A stretch of 17,473 nucleotides of DNA from Streptosporangiaceae bacterium (GTDB lineage Bacteria > Actinomycetota > Actinomycetes > Streptosporangiales > Streptosporangiaceae). Below, piece by piece: positions 7,074-14,137 of the stretch (position 1 is the first letter of the stretch; each line of letters opens with the position of its first letter). Location of the stretch: NCBI GenBank assembly GCA_025934635.1, contig JAICWX010000185.1, positions 1-17,473 on the forward strand, read 5' to 3'. The notes beneath the pieces were generated by a model. It searched no databases. It was not told the DNA's origin and saw nothing but the letters and a program-made list of their open reading frames with translations. Position numbers and translations under genes: made by a program.

Positions 7074-7898
7074 ATGACCACGGCTTTCGTGCTGGGGGGC
7101 GGAGGGCTGCTGGGCGCCCACGAGGTCGGCATGCTGCGGGCCCTGGCCGACGCGGGCATCCGGCCCGATCTGGTCGTGGGCACCTCGATCGGCGCCATGA
7201 ACGGGGTGATCGTGGCGGCCGATCCGGCCGAGGGCGCCGCGCGGCTGAGCAAGATGTGGCAGGGGGACGAGCTCCGGCTGGCGTTCAGCGAGAAGCTGTG
7301 GGGACGGGCGGTGCGCCTGGTTCGTTCGGGCACGCATCTGCACTCGATGGAACCCCTGGGGCGCCTGCTCGCGTCGGTGCTGCCTGGGCCTTCGTTTTCG
7401 GACCTTTCCTTGCCGTTCCACTGCGTGGCGGCGTCGATCGAGAACGCGTCGGCTTGCTGGTTCTCGTCGGGGCCGGTGGTGCCCGCGGTGATGGCCTCGT
7501 GCGCGGTGCCGGGGCTGCTGCCGCCGGTGGAGATCGACGGCGTGCATTACTTCGACGGCGGTCTGGTCGACTCGATTCCGGTCGGGCGGGCGGCCGCGCT
7601 CGGGGCTTCGGTGGTGTACGTGCTGCAGGTCGGGCGGATCGAGAGCCCGCTGGCGGTGCCGCGCCGGCCGTGGGAGGTGGGGCTGGTCGCGTTCGAGATC
7701 GCGCGGCGGCACCGTTTTCATGAGGAGATGTCGGCGCTGCCGTCATCGGTCCGGGTGCATGTGCTGCCGACGGGCGGGGACCGGCTGCCGTCGGGGCGGG
7801 CGCAGTTCCGCTACCGGGACCAGACCCGCGTGGGGCTGTCCATCGAGCGCGCCTACACCGCCAGCGCCCGCTACCTGTCCGCCCTGGCCAGGAACTAG
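7074..7898 (+). CDS. Patatin-like phospholipase family protein
   Basis: This 274-residue protein has the patatin Ser-Asp dyad hydrolase layout. The oxyanion-hole glycines are in VLGGGGLLGAHEVG (8-19), the nucleophile S38 is in GTSIG, and the catalytic D161 is in YFDGGLVDSIP. Related bacterial proteins hydrolyse acyl esters of phospholipids or act as small esterases. There is no signal peptide, so it is probably cytoplasmic or at the inner face of the membrane. The C-terminal third contains an FEIARRHRFHEEM stretch and an arginine-rich tail. All catalytic residues are present and the length is typical of the short bacterial family. The substrate is not predictable. Confidence 0.92.
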   Translation: MTTAFVLGGGGLLGAHEVGMLRALADAGIRPDLVVGTSIGAMNGVIVAADPAEGAARLSKMWQGDELRLAFSEKLWGRAVRLVRSGTHLHSMEPLGRLLASVLPGPSFSDLSLPFHCVAASIENASACWFSSGPVVPAVMASCAVPGLLPPVEIDGVHYFDGGLVDSIPVGRAAALGASVVYVLQVGRIESPLAVPRRPWEVGLVAFEIARRHRFHEEMSALPSSVRVHVLPTGGDRLPSGRAQFRYRDQTRVGLSIERAYTASARYLSALARN

Positions 7899-7916
7899 GG
7901 GGCTGGCGGGTTAGCG

Positions 7917-7952
7917 GCCGGCCAAACCGCCGGTGAAACTGCCGGTGAAACT
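7917..7952 (+). repeat. Three tandem 12-base units upstream of the secreted-protein gene
   Basis: GCCGGTGAAACT occurs twice back to back (7929-7940 and 7941-7952). It is preceded by a diverged unit GCCGGCCAAACC (7917-7928) that differs at three positions. The array begins 18 bases after the stop of the patatin-like gene and about 65 bases before the start of the secreted-protein gene. It may be a binding-site array or a residue of slippage; a role in translation is unlikely. Confidence 0.6.
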
Positions 7953-7958
7953 GCATGG

Positions 7959-7976
7959 ATCGCCGGTACCCGCGAT
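7959..7976. promoter_or_regulatory. Near-palindrome centred on GGTACC, possible operator
   Basis: ATCGCCGGTACCCGCGAT reads almost the same on both strands, with one mismatched pair flanking the central GGTACC. It lies between the tandem repeats and the ribosome binding site of the downstream gene, where an operator would be expected. No clear -10 or -35 could be assigned nearby. Confidence 0.3.
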
Positions 7977-8016
7977 GCAACCCTGTAAAAGCCCCACAGA
8001 ACAGGGAGGACTGCAT

Positions 8017-8394
8017 ATGACAATGTCACGTAAGCTCATCGCCCTGGCGATAGCGGCGTCGGCAACCGCAGCGCTCAGCGCATCCATGCCTGCCGCCATG
8101 GCGGCACCCGCTTTCGGGCAGACCTGCAGTGCACCAGGCTTGAAATTTACCATCGCCCAGGACAACATTCATATTAGGGCAAGCCCGAATGGCGCAACTC
8201 TTTACACCATAGCCAAGGGCCGGACCTTCTATACTACGAGCAGTAACACTAATCTACGGGGCGCGCTCTGCGGATCAGATCAAATGTTCAATGGCACATA
8301 CTGGGATTATGGCGAGAATGCCGCCTTCCCCAACCAGCAAGGCTGGGTGGGAGTTAACTACATGCACTACGACGGGATAGACCACGGAGGCTGA
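8017..8394 (+). CDS. Small secreted protein with an SH3-like fold
   Basis: The ATG at 8017 follows an AGGGAGGA ribosome binding site (8003-8010) at 6 bases and gives 125 residues. A longer in-frame start at 7933 is unlikely because it would begin within the tandem repeats and put 28 residues before the signal peptide. Residues 1-30 are a Sec signal peptide: basic MSRK, a hydrophobic LIALAIAASATAALSA core and an AMA cleavage site. The mature part of about 95 residues has IHIRASPNG, IAKGRTFYT and a closing GWVGVNYM, which resembles bacterial SH3 domains that bind cell-wall or protein surfaces. C37 and C85 could form a disulfide. Its GC content is visibly lower than that of all neighbours, and it uses codons such as AAT, ACT, CTA and AGG that are rare around it, which suggests recent acquisition. 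No enzyme motif is seen. Confidence 0.82.
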   Translation: MTMSRKLIALAIAASATAALSASMPAAMAAPAFGQTCSAPGLKFTIAQDNIHIRASPNGATLYTIAKGRTFYTTSSNTNLRGALCGSDQMFNGTYWDYGENAAFPNQQGWVGVNYMHYDGIDHGG

Positions 8395-8408
8395 ACACGT
8401 CGCCGGGA

Positions 8409-8461
8409 GGGACTCCTGGCAGGCGTGGGGATGCCTGATCCAGCGCCCGCACAGGAGTCCC
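8409..8461. terminator. Inverted repeat between convergent genes, probable terminator
   Basis: GGGACTCCTG (8409-8418) is perfectly complementary to CAGGAGTCCC (8452-8461). Within the loop, CAGGC (8420-8424) can pair with GCCTG (8433-8437). It lies 15 bases after the stop of the secreted-protein gene and 45 bases past the stop of the convergent methyltransferase gene, so it could end both transcripts. There is no T-tract, as is common for actinomycete terminators. Confidence 0.55.
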
Positions 8462-8505
8462 CCGCGGCTTTCCGCTGGTTGCCAGCCGCGCTGACCGAGG
8501 TTCCG

Positions 8506-9375
8506 TCAGTTGGGCTTGCGGGCGACGGCGCCGTAGTTGGGGAGGTCGCGGCCGGGGGCGCCGGTGCCGGCCCGCCAGCGGTGCACCTGGACGACGCCGG
8601 GCTCGATCAGGTCCAGGCCTTTGCAGAAGCGGGTGACCTCGGCGTGGCTGCGGGCGGTGAGCGGGACGGCGGCCTGGTTGTTGTAGGCCCGCATGGAGGT
8701 GGCCATCTGGTCAGTGGTGACGTCGCTGGCGGGGTGCGACATGACCAGGTAGCTGCCGGGCGGCATGGCCTCCATCAGCCGGGCCACCAGCGCGGCCGGC
8801 TCGTCCTCGTCGGGGATGCAGTGCAGCACCCCGAGGAGCATGACCGCGACCGGCAGGCCGAAGTCCAGCACCGCGCTGGCCCGGGTCAGGATCGTGCCGA
8901 TGTCGCGCAGGTCGGCGTCGACGTAGGCGGTGGCGCCCTCGGGGAGGCTGGTCAGCAGCGACCGGGCGTGCAGGAGGACGATCGGGTCGTTGTCGACGTA
9001 CACCACCCGGGACTCCGGCGCCACCCGCTGAGCCACCTCGTGCGTGTTGTTGGCCGACGGCAGGCCGGTCCCGATATCGAGGAACTGCCTGATCCCGGCT
9101 TCGGCCGCCAGGAAATGCACCGCGCGGCCCAGGAACGCCCGCTGCGCGCGGACGCTGAGCCGGATATCCGGGAGCGTCGCGATGACCTGCTCGGCCACCA
9201 CCCGGTCGGCCTCGAAATTATCCTTGCCGCCCAGCCAGTAGTCGTACACCCGCGCGATATGCGGCACGCTCGTATCGAGCGAGACGGCATCTTCACCCGT
9301 GGGTCCGCCGGTCACCGACTCGTCCTTCCCGCCGACATCCCCCGCGGGCCAGCTTCCCGTATTGCCGCAAACCAT
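8506..9375 (-). CDS. SAM-dependent methyltransferase, PF04672 (DUF574) family
   Basis: Landmarks of this actinobacterial family are TSVPHIARVYDYWLGGKDNFEADR near the N-terminus, the SAM-binding FLDIGTGLPSANNTHEVAQ, YVDNDPIVLLHA, a HPASDV segment and the C-terminal HRWR...YGAVARKP. The substrate is unknown for most members; they are numerous in filamentous actinomycetes and often lie near regulators or secondary-metabolite genes. The ATG at 9375 gives 289 residues with little ribosome binding signal. A GTG at 9315 has GGAAGGA 7 bases upstream and would give 269 residues, which is also the length of the paralogue at 14138-14944. Either start is possible, and I slightly favour 9315 on ribosome-binding grounds. 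The gene lies 45 bases downstream of the LacI-type gene on the same strand. Confidence 0.92.
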   Translation of the reverse strand: MVCGNTGSWPAGDVGGKDESVTGGPTGEDAVSLDTSVPHIARVYDYWLGGKDNFEADRVVAEQVIATLPDIRLSVRAQRAFLGRAVHFLAAEAGIRQFLDIGTGLPSANNTHEVAQRVAPESRVVYVDNDPIVLLHARSLLTSLPEGATAYVDADLRDIGTILTRASAVLDFGLPVAVMLLGVLHCIPDEDEPAALVARLMEAMPPGSYLVMSHPASDVTTDQMATSMRAYNNQAAVPLTARSHAEVTRFCKGLDLIEPGVVQVHRWRAGTGAPGRDLPNYGAVARKPN

Positions 9376-9394
9376 CGCAACCCGGCGAACCCGG

Positions 9395-9401
9395 ATTATT
9401 A
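9395..9401 (-). promoter_or_regulatory. Possible -10 element for the methyltransferase gene
   Basis: On the minus strand this reads TAATAAT, the most AT-rich spot between the LacI-type gene and the methyltransferase gene. It lies 19 bases before the ATG at 9375. The -35 region would overlap the LacI-type stop codon and matches poorly. Confidence 0.35.
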
Positions 9402-9420
9402 CTAAGTGATACGGGTGCGA

Positions 9421-10440
9421 CTACGGGGTCGGCGGGGCGGGGGCGGTGGAGGAGCGGATTATCAGGTCGGTGGCGAGCTCGACGTGGAGGGCTTCGAGCT
9501 GGTGGCCGTCCAGGAGGCGGATCAGCAGGCTGACGGCCATCCGGCCCATCTCGGCCAGCGGCTGCCGGACGGTGGTGAGCATCGGGCTGGTGGCCTGGGC
9601 CAGGTCGATGTCGTCGAAGCCGGTGACGGACAGGTCGGCGGGCACCCGCAGGCCGCGCTCCGCCGCGGCGGCCAGGGCACCGACCGCGGTCTTGTCGTTG
9701 AAGCAGGCCAGCGCGGTGGGACGCGGGGACAGGCTGAGCAGCTGGCCGGCGGCCTGGTAGCCGAATTCCGCGGTCGGCTCGCCGGCCCGGGTCAGCTCGG
9801 CCGGATGCAGGACGCCGGCCTCGGCCAGCGCCGAGGCGTGCCCGGCCAGCCGGGCCTGGCCCGCCAGCCAGTTGCGCGGCCCGGCGATGACGCCGATGCG
9901 CCGGTGGCCGAGCCCGGCCAGGTGAGCGGTGACGCTGCGCGCCCCGGCGAAGTGGGCGGCCGAGACGGCCGCGATGTCGCGCGGCACCGGCGTCCGCGGG
10001 TCGACCACGACGAACGGGAAGCCGGCGGCGCGCAGCGCGGTCAGCTGCTCGCCCGGCTCCGGCGGCAAGATCACGATGGCGCCGTCGGTGCCGGGCCGGG
10101 ACGGGAGCGACGGCAGCACGCTGGCCTGCTGGGCCGCCGTTCCGGCGTCGAGCACGACGGCGCGCCCGTGCAGCGCCAGGGTCTCGGCGACGGAGGAGAC
10201 GATCAGCCCGAAGTAGTCCGTCAGCAGGTACGGGCAGCGCAGGTAGACGGCGCCCGGCGCGGGGCGGGCGGCCGGCCGGCGGGCGCGGAGCCGCTCGGCG
10301 GTTCTCAGCACCAGGTCACGGGTTTCCGGCGTCACGCTGGCCTGGCCGTTGAGGACACGGGAAACGGTGGCGATCGAGGTGCCACTGTGCGCGGCGATAT
10401 CCCGGACGGTGACCCGGCGCCCGGTCAAGCGGTCAGCCAT
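9421..10440 (-). CDS. LacI-family transcriptional regulator
   Basis: This 339-residue protein starts with a LacI-type helix-turn-helix (residues 10-32: VTVRDIAAHSG, then TSIATVSRVLNG). A periplasmic-binding-protein-like sugar-sensing core follows, with VIAGPRNWLAGQARLAGHASAL, ALACFNDKTAVGAL, and the typical C-terminal LSVTGFDDIDLAQATSPMLTTVRQP motif. Such proteins repress nearby carbohydrate genes until a sugar binds. It is divergent from a secreted GH30 glycosidase gene, the obvious target. TTTGTTACA and TTTGTTCCA boxes lie directly upstream of its own ATG, which suggests autoregulation. On the minus strand the promoter is probably TAGGCT (10469-10474) with TGTCAA (10491-10496) at a 16-base spacing. 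There is no Shine-Dalgarno match before the ATG at 10440. Confidence 0.95.
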   Translation of the reverse strand: MADRLTGRRVTVRDIAAHSGTSIATVSRVLNGQASVTPETRDLVLRTAERLRARRPAARPAPGAVYLRCPYLLTDYFGLIVSSVAETLALHGRAVVLDAGTAAQQASVLPSLPSRPGTDGAIVILPPEPGEQLTALRAAGFPFVVVDPRTPVPRDIAAVSAAHFAGARSVTAHLAGLGHRRIGVIAGPRNWLAGQARLAGHASALAEAGVLHPAELTRAGEPTAEFGYQAAGQLLSLSPRPTALACFNDKTAVGALAAAAERGLRVPADLSVTGFDDIDLAQATSPMLTTVRQPLAEMGRMAVSLLIRLLDGHQLEALHVELATDLIIRSSTAPAPPTP

Positions 10441-10461
10441 TTGTTACACGGATTTGTTCCA
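10440..10461. promoter_or_regulatory. Paired TTTGTTNCA boxes at the LacI-type gene start (putative operator)
   Basis: TTTGTTACA (10440-10448) and TTTGTTCCA (10453-10461) are direct repeats 13 bases apart. They lie between the predicted LacI-type promoter and its ATG, where a bound repressor would block transcription. The same motif recurs as a pair at the other end of the intergenic region. Confidence 0.55.
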
Positions 10462-10468
10462 CGACATC

Positions 10469-10496
10469 AGCCTAAGGACCCGCGAAGGCCTTGACA
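10469..10496 (-). promoter_or_regulatory. Probable promoter of the LacI-type gene
   Basis: Read on the minus strand, TGTCAA (10491-10496) and TAGGCT (10469-10474) are separated by 16 bases. TAGGCT is the same hexamer as in the leaderless promoter at 7062. The start site would be near 10462, leaving a leader of about 22 bases that contains the operator boxes. Confidence 0.5.
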
Positions 10497-10520
10497 CGTA
10501 AGGGGATCCGCTGATTCGCT
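10491..10520 (+). promoter_or_regulatory. Possible promoter of the GH30 gene
   Basis: TTGACA at 10491-10496 is a perfect -35 hexamer and uses the same six bases as the opposing LacI-type -35. At 17-18 bases downstream only weak -10 matches occur (ATTCGC or TTCGCT, 10514-10520). The start site would be near 10528, placing the 10543-10561 boxes in the transcribed leader. Confidence 0.35.
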
Positions 10521-10542
10521 ACGCCTCATGCCGGGTTTCAGA

Positions 10543-10561
10543 TTTGTTTCATTTTGTTACA
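10543..10561. promoter_or_regulatory. Paired TTTGTTNCA boxes before the GH30 gene (putative operator)
   Basis: TTTGTTTCA (10543-10551) and TTTGTTACA (10553-10561) are direct repeats 10 bases apart, about one helical turn. They lie immediately before the GH30 start region. Together with the pair at 10440-10461 they give four copies of the motif flanking one divergent promoter region. Confidence 0.55.
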
Positions 10562-10578
10562 TGATGGGATGGCGATGA
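10561..10578 (+). other. Tiny leader reading frame (5 codons) overlapping the GH30 start region
   Basis: The ATG at 10561 opens a five-codon frame, MMGWR, that ends with TGA at 10576-10578. That stop overlaps in-frame GH30 start candidates at 10575 and 10578. It could couple translation to the glycosidase or simply be chance in an ATG-rich stretch. It has no ribosome binding site of its own. Confidence 0.2.
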
Positions 10579-12536
10579 TGGCCAGGATCAGGCTCATCAC
10601 GGCTTCGCTGGGAACGGCGCTGGCCGCCGCCGGGCTCATGACGGTGAGTACCGGGCGCGCGGTCGCGAGCGAAACGCCGGTTACGGCGCACGTCTGGGTG
10701 ACCACGCCGGACGGGGCGGACAAGCTCACGCCGCTGGCGCCGGCCACGTTCGGCAATGCGATGCCGTCCGCGCCGACCATCGTGGTCGATCCGACCCTGA
10801 CGTACCAGACCATGCAGGGGTTCGGCGGGGCGATCACCGACTCCTCGGCGGCCGTGCTGCACCGGCTGTCCCCGGCGGCCCGCGCGGCCACCATGCGGTC
10901 CCTGTTCGACCCGGTGACCGGGGACGGCCTGGACTACCTGCGCCAGCCCGTCGGCGCGAGCGACTTCGTCGCGACCGCGGACTACACCTACGACGACCTG
11001 CCCGCCGGGCAGACCGACTACGGGCAGAGCCACTTCTCCGTCCAGCACGACCAGGCGCAGATCCTGCCGCTGCTGCGCCAGGCCAGGGCCCTCAACCCGC
11101 ACCTGCAGATCATCGCGACGCCGTGGAGCCCGCCGGCCTGGATGAAGACCACCGGCTCCCTCGTCGGCGGCCGCCTCATCGACGACCCGCGGATCTACCG
11201 GTCCTACGCGCTGTACCTGACGAAGTTCATCGAGGCGTACCGGGCCAACGGCGTCACCGTGAACGCGATCACGGTGCAGAACGAGCCGCAGAACCGCACC
11301 CCGTCCGGCTATCCCGGCACCGACATGCCGTCCGGCCAGGAGGAGAAGGTGATCTCCGACCTGGGGCCGCTGCTGCGCGCGGCGGGCCTGCGCACCCAGA
11401 TCTTCGCCTACGACCACAACTGGACCGAGCACCCCGGCGACGTCGCGGGCACCCCGCCGGACGAGACCGCCGACGTCAACGCCTACCCGCAGAACGTGCT
11501 GAACTCCCCGGCCGCGCGGTACGTAGCGGGCGTCGCCTACCACTGCTACTTCGGCGACCCGGGCGCGATGACCGCGCTGCACGACCAGTTCCCGGACAAG
11601 GCCATCTACTTCACCGAGTGCTCGGGCAGCCAGTCGGCCGACCCGGCCAGCACGTTCTCCGACACGCTCAAGTTCCACGCCCGCAACCTGATCATCGGCT
11701 CGCCGCGCAACTGGGCGCAGACCGTCATCAACTGGAACCTGGCCCTGGACCCGTCCGGCGGCCCGCACGTGGGCGGCTGCACCACCTGCACCGGCATCGT
11801 CACCGTCGGCGCCGACGGCACCGTGACCAGGAACGCGGAGTACTACACGCTGGGCCACCTGGCCCGGTTCGTGAGGCCGGGGGCGGTGCGCATCGCCAGC
11901 ACCTCGTTCGGCACCACGGGGTGGAACGGGCAGGTCATGGACGTGGCCTTCCGCAACCCGGACGGCAGCACCGTGCTGGTCGCGCACAACGAGAACGACA
12001 ACCCGAGCACGTTCGGGGTCCGCGAGGGCAGCCAGGCGTTCAGCTACACCCTGCCGGGCGGGGCACTGGCCACCTTCACCTGGCGCGGCACCGTCCCCGG
12101 GTCGCGCGACCGGCGCCAGGTGAACCCGCGGGGCTGGACCGCGACCGCCAGCCCGGCGGGGCCGGCTGATCCGTGCTGCACCGGTGACGTGGCGGCCAAC
12201 GCGGCGGACGGCGACGCCAGCACCCGCTACTCCACCGGGGCCGCGCAGGCGCCCGGCCAGTACCTGCAGGTGGACTTCGGCCGGGCGGTCAGCGCCCGGC
12301 AGGTCGTCTTCGACACCGGGGTCTCCACCGGCGACTTCCCGCGCGGCTATACGGTCACGACCAGCACGGACGGGGTCAGCTGGAGCACCGCGGCCAGCGG
12401 CCAGGGCACCGGCCAGCTCACCGCCGTGAACCTGAACGGCACCCCGGTGCGGTACGTCCGGATGACGCTCACCGCGTCCAGCGGCAGCTGGTGGAGCGTG
12501 GCCGACGTGCGGGCCTACACGGGCTCAGGGCATTAG
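10569..12536 (+). CDS. Secreted GH30-family glycosidase with C-terminal F5/8 type C domain
   Basis: Counted from the ATG at 10569 the protein has 655 residues; ATGs at 10575 and 10578 and a TTG at 10554 are alternatives, and none has a good ribosome binding site. Residues 1-35 are a signal peptide (basic ARIR, a hydrophobic core, cleavage near AVA|SE). The catalytic barrel follows: QGFGGAITDSSA, DYLRQPVGASDF, ATPWSPPAWMK, acid/base E239 in TVQNEPQNR and nucleophile E350 in IYFTECSG, with INWNLALDPSGGP further on. A beta-sandwich domain (near residues 430-515) precedes an F5/8 type C (CBM32-like) sugar-binding domain from about residue 519 (DGDASTRYSTG, YLQVDFG, VRYVRMTL). GH30 enzymes cleave beta-glucosyl, beta-1,6-glucan or related bonds; the exact substrate is not decided here. 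The divergent LacI-type gene probably controls it. Confidence 0.93.
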   Translation: MAMMARIRLITASLGTALAAAGLMTVSTGRAVASETPVTAHVWVTTPDGADKLTPLAPATFGNAMPSAPTIVVDPTLTYQTMQGFGGAITDSSAAVLHRLSPAARAATMRSLFDPVTGDGLDYLRQPVGASDFVATADYTYDDLPAGQTDYGQSHFSVQHDQAQILPLLRQARALNPHLQIIATPWSPPAWMKTTGSLVGGRLIDDPRIYRSYALYLTKFIEAYRANGVTVNAITVQNEPQNRTPSGYPGTDMPSGQEEKVISDLGPLLRAAGLRTQIFAYDHNWTEHPGDVAGTPPDETADVNAYPQNVLNSPAARYVAGVAYHCYFGDPGAMTALHDQFPDKAIYFTECSGSQSADPASTFSDTLKFHARNLIIGSPRNWAQTVINWNLALDPSGGPHVGGCTTCTGIVTVGADGTVTRNAEYYTLGHLARFVRPGAVRIASTSFGTTGWNGQVMDVAFRNPDGSTVLVAHNENDNPSTFGVREGSQAFSYTLPGGALATFTWRGTVPGSRDRRQVNPRGWTATASPAGPADPCCTGDVAANAADGDASTRYSTGAAQAPGQYLQVDFGRAVSARQVVFDTGVSTGDFPRGYTVTTSTDGVSWSTAASGQGTGQLTAVNLNGTPVRYVRMTLTASSGSWWSVADVRAYTGSGH

Positions 12537-12582
12537 CGGGTAAGGCGTCTCCACCTCGGTGGCCCCGCGGTAGGCCCTTCTC

Positions 12583-12606
12583 GGTAACGTGGCCCGCAAC
12601 GTTACC
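12583..12606. promoter_or_regulatory. Perfect inverted repeat before the cupin gene (operator candidate over a -10)
   Basis: GGTAACGT (12583-12590) and ACGTTACC (12599-12606) form a perfect 8-base inverted repeat with an 8-base spacer. TAACGT within the left arm fits the TANNNT -10 pattern. The right arm ends 2 bases before the AAGGAG ribosome binding site (12609-12614). A dimeric repressor bound here would cover the promoter; as RNA, the hairpin would lie beside the ribosome binding site. Confidence 0.5.
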
Positions 12607-12620
12607 TGAAGGAGATACCT

Positions 12621-13671
<1,051 letters not shown>

Positions 13672-13729
13672 CCGTTATCGTGACCTCCAGGGCGGAATCC
13701 TGGCGGCGGCGGGCCGGTTCTGGCTGGAC

Positions 13730-14128
13730 ATGAGTGCCTTCACCGATCTCGAGATCGAGTACATGGCCGGGCAGAAGCTGGGCCGGGTCGCCACCGTCGG
13801 CGCGGACGGGCAGCCGCACGTGGTGCCGACCTCGTTCCGTTACAACGCGGATGAGGATGCCATCGACGTGGGCGGCATGCGGATGAGCCAGACCAAGAAG
13901 GCCCGCGACGTGCAGCGCAGCGGCCGGGCCAGCATCGTGATCGACGACGTGCTGCCGCCGTGGCAGCCGCGCATGATCGAGGTGCGCGGGACGGCGGAGG
14001 TGCTCACCGAGGGCGGCAAGGCGTTCGGTGACAACTTCGAGGACACCATCGTCCGGATCCGGCCGGCCCGCATCATCGCGTTCGGCATCGACCCGGGCGA
14101 CAGCGCCAACGCCCGCTCGGTCGGCTGA
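13730..14128 (+). CDS. PPOX-class, probably F420-dependent, oxidoreductase
   Basis: This 132-residue protein belongs to the pyridoxamine 5'-phosphate oxidase-like split-barrel family. LGRVATVGADGQPHVVPTSFRYN near the N-terminus, IDVGGMRMSQTKKARDVQRSG in the middle (a typical cofactor-phosphate contact) and the later RMIEVRGTAEVL are characteristic. In actinobacteria the small members with this pattern mostly use coenzyme F420 and reduce unknown substrates. It is complete for its family and lies 58 bases after the reductase gene; a TATCGT at 13676-13681 might give its own -10. A strong ribosome binding site is not seen. It ends 9 bases from the stop of the convergent methyltransferase gene. 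Confidence 0.9.
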   Translation: MSAFTDLEIEYMAGQKLGRVATVGADGQPHVVPTSFRYNADEDAIDVGGMRMSQTKKARDVQRSGRASIVIDDVLPPWQPRMIEVRGTAEVLTEGGKAFGDNFEDTIVRIRPARIIAFGIDPGDSANARSVG

Positions 14129-14137
14129 CCGCCCTTA

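Noticed and set aside
7917..7952. CRISPR-like array
   Set aside because: The units are 12 bases, directly adjacent and have no spacers; no cas gene is in the window.
7933..8016. Earlier start for the secreted protein
   Set aside because: It would place 28 residues encoded by tandem repeats before a clear signal peptide, while the ATG at 8017 has a strong ribosome binding site.
8000..8500. Mobile element carrying the lower-GC gene
   Set aside because: No transposase, terminal inverted repeats, target-site duplication or tRNA end could be found around it; the 8409-8461 inverted repeat is one-sided and fits a terminator better.
10557..11987. Long minus-strand open frame opposite the GH30 gene
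   Set aside because: Low-complexity Arg/Gly/Val sequence with no motif; the opposite strand encodes a clear glycosidase.
13687..13703. Inverted repeat CCAGG/CCTGG after the reductase gene as a terminator
   Set aside because: Only 5 base pairs with a 7-base loop and no T-tract; expected by chance in this composition.
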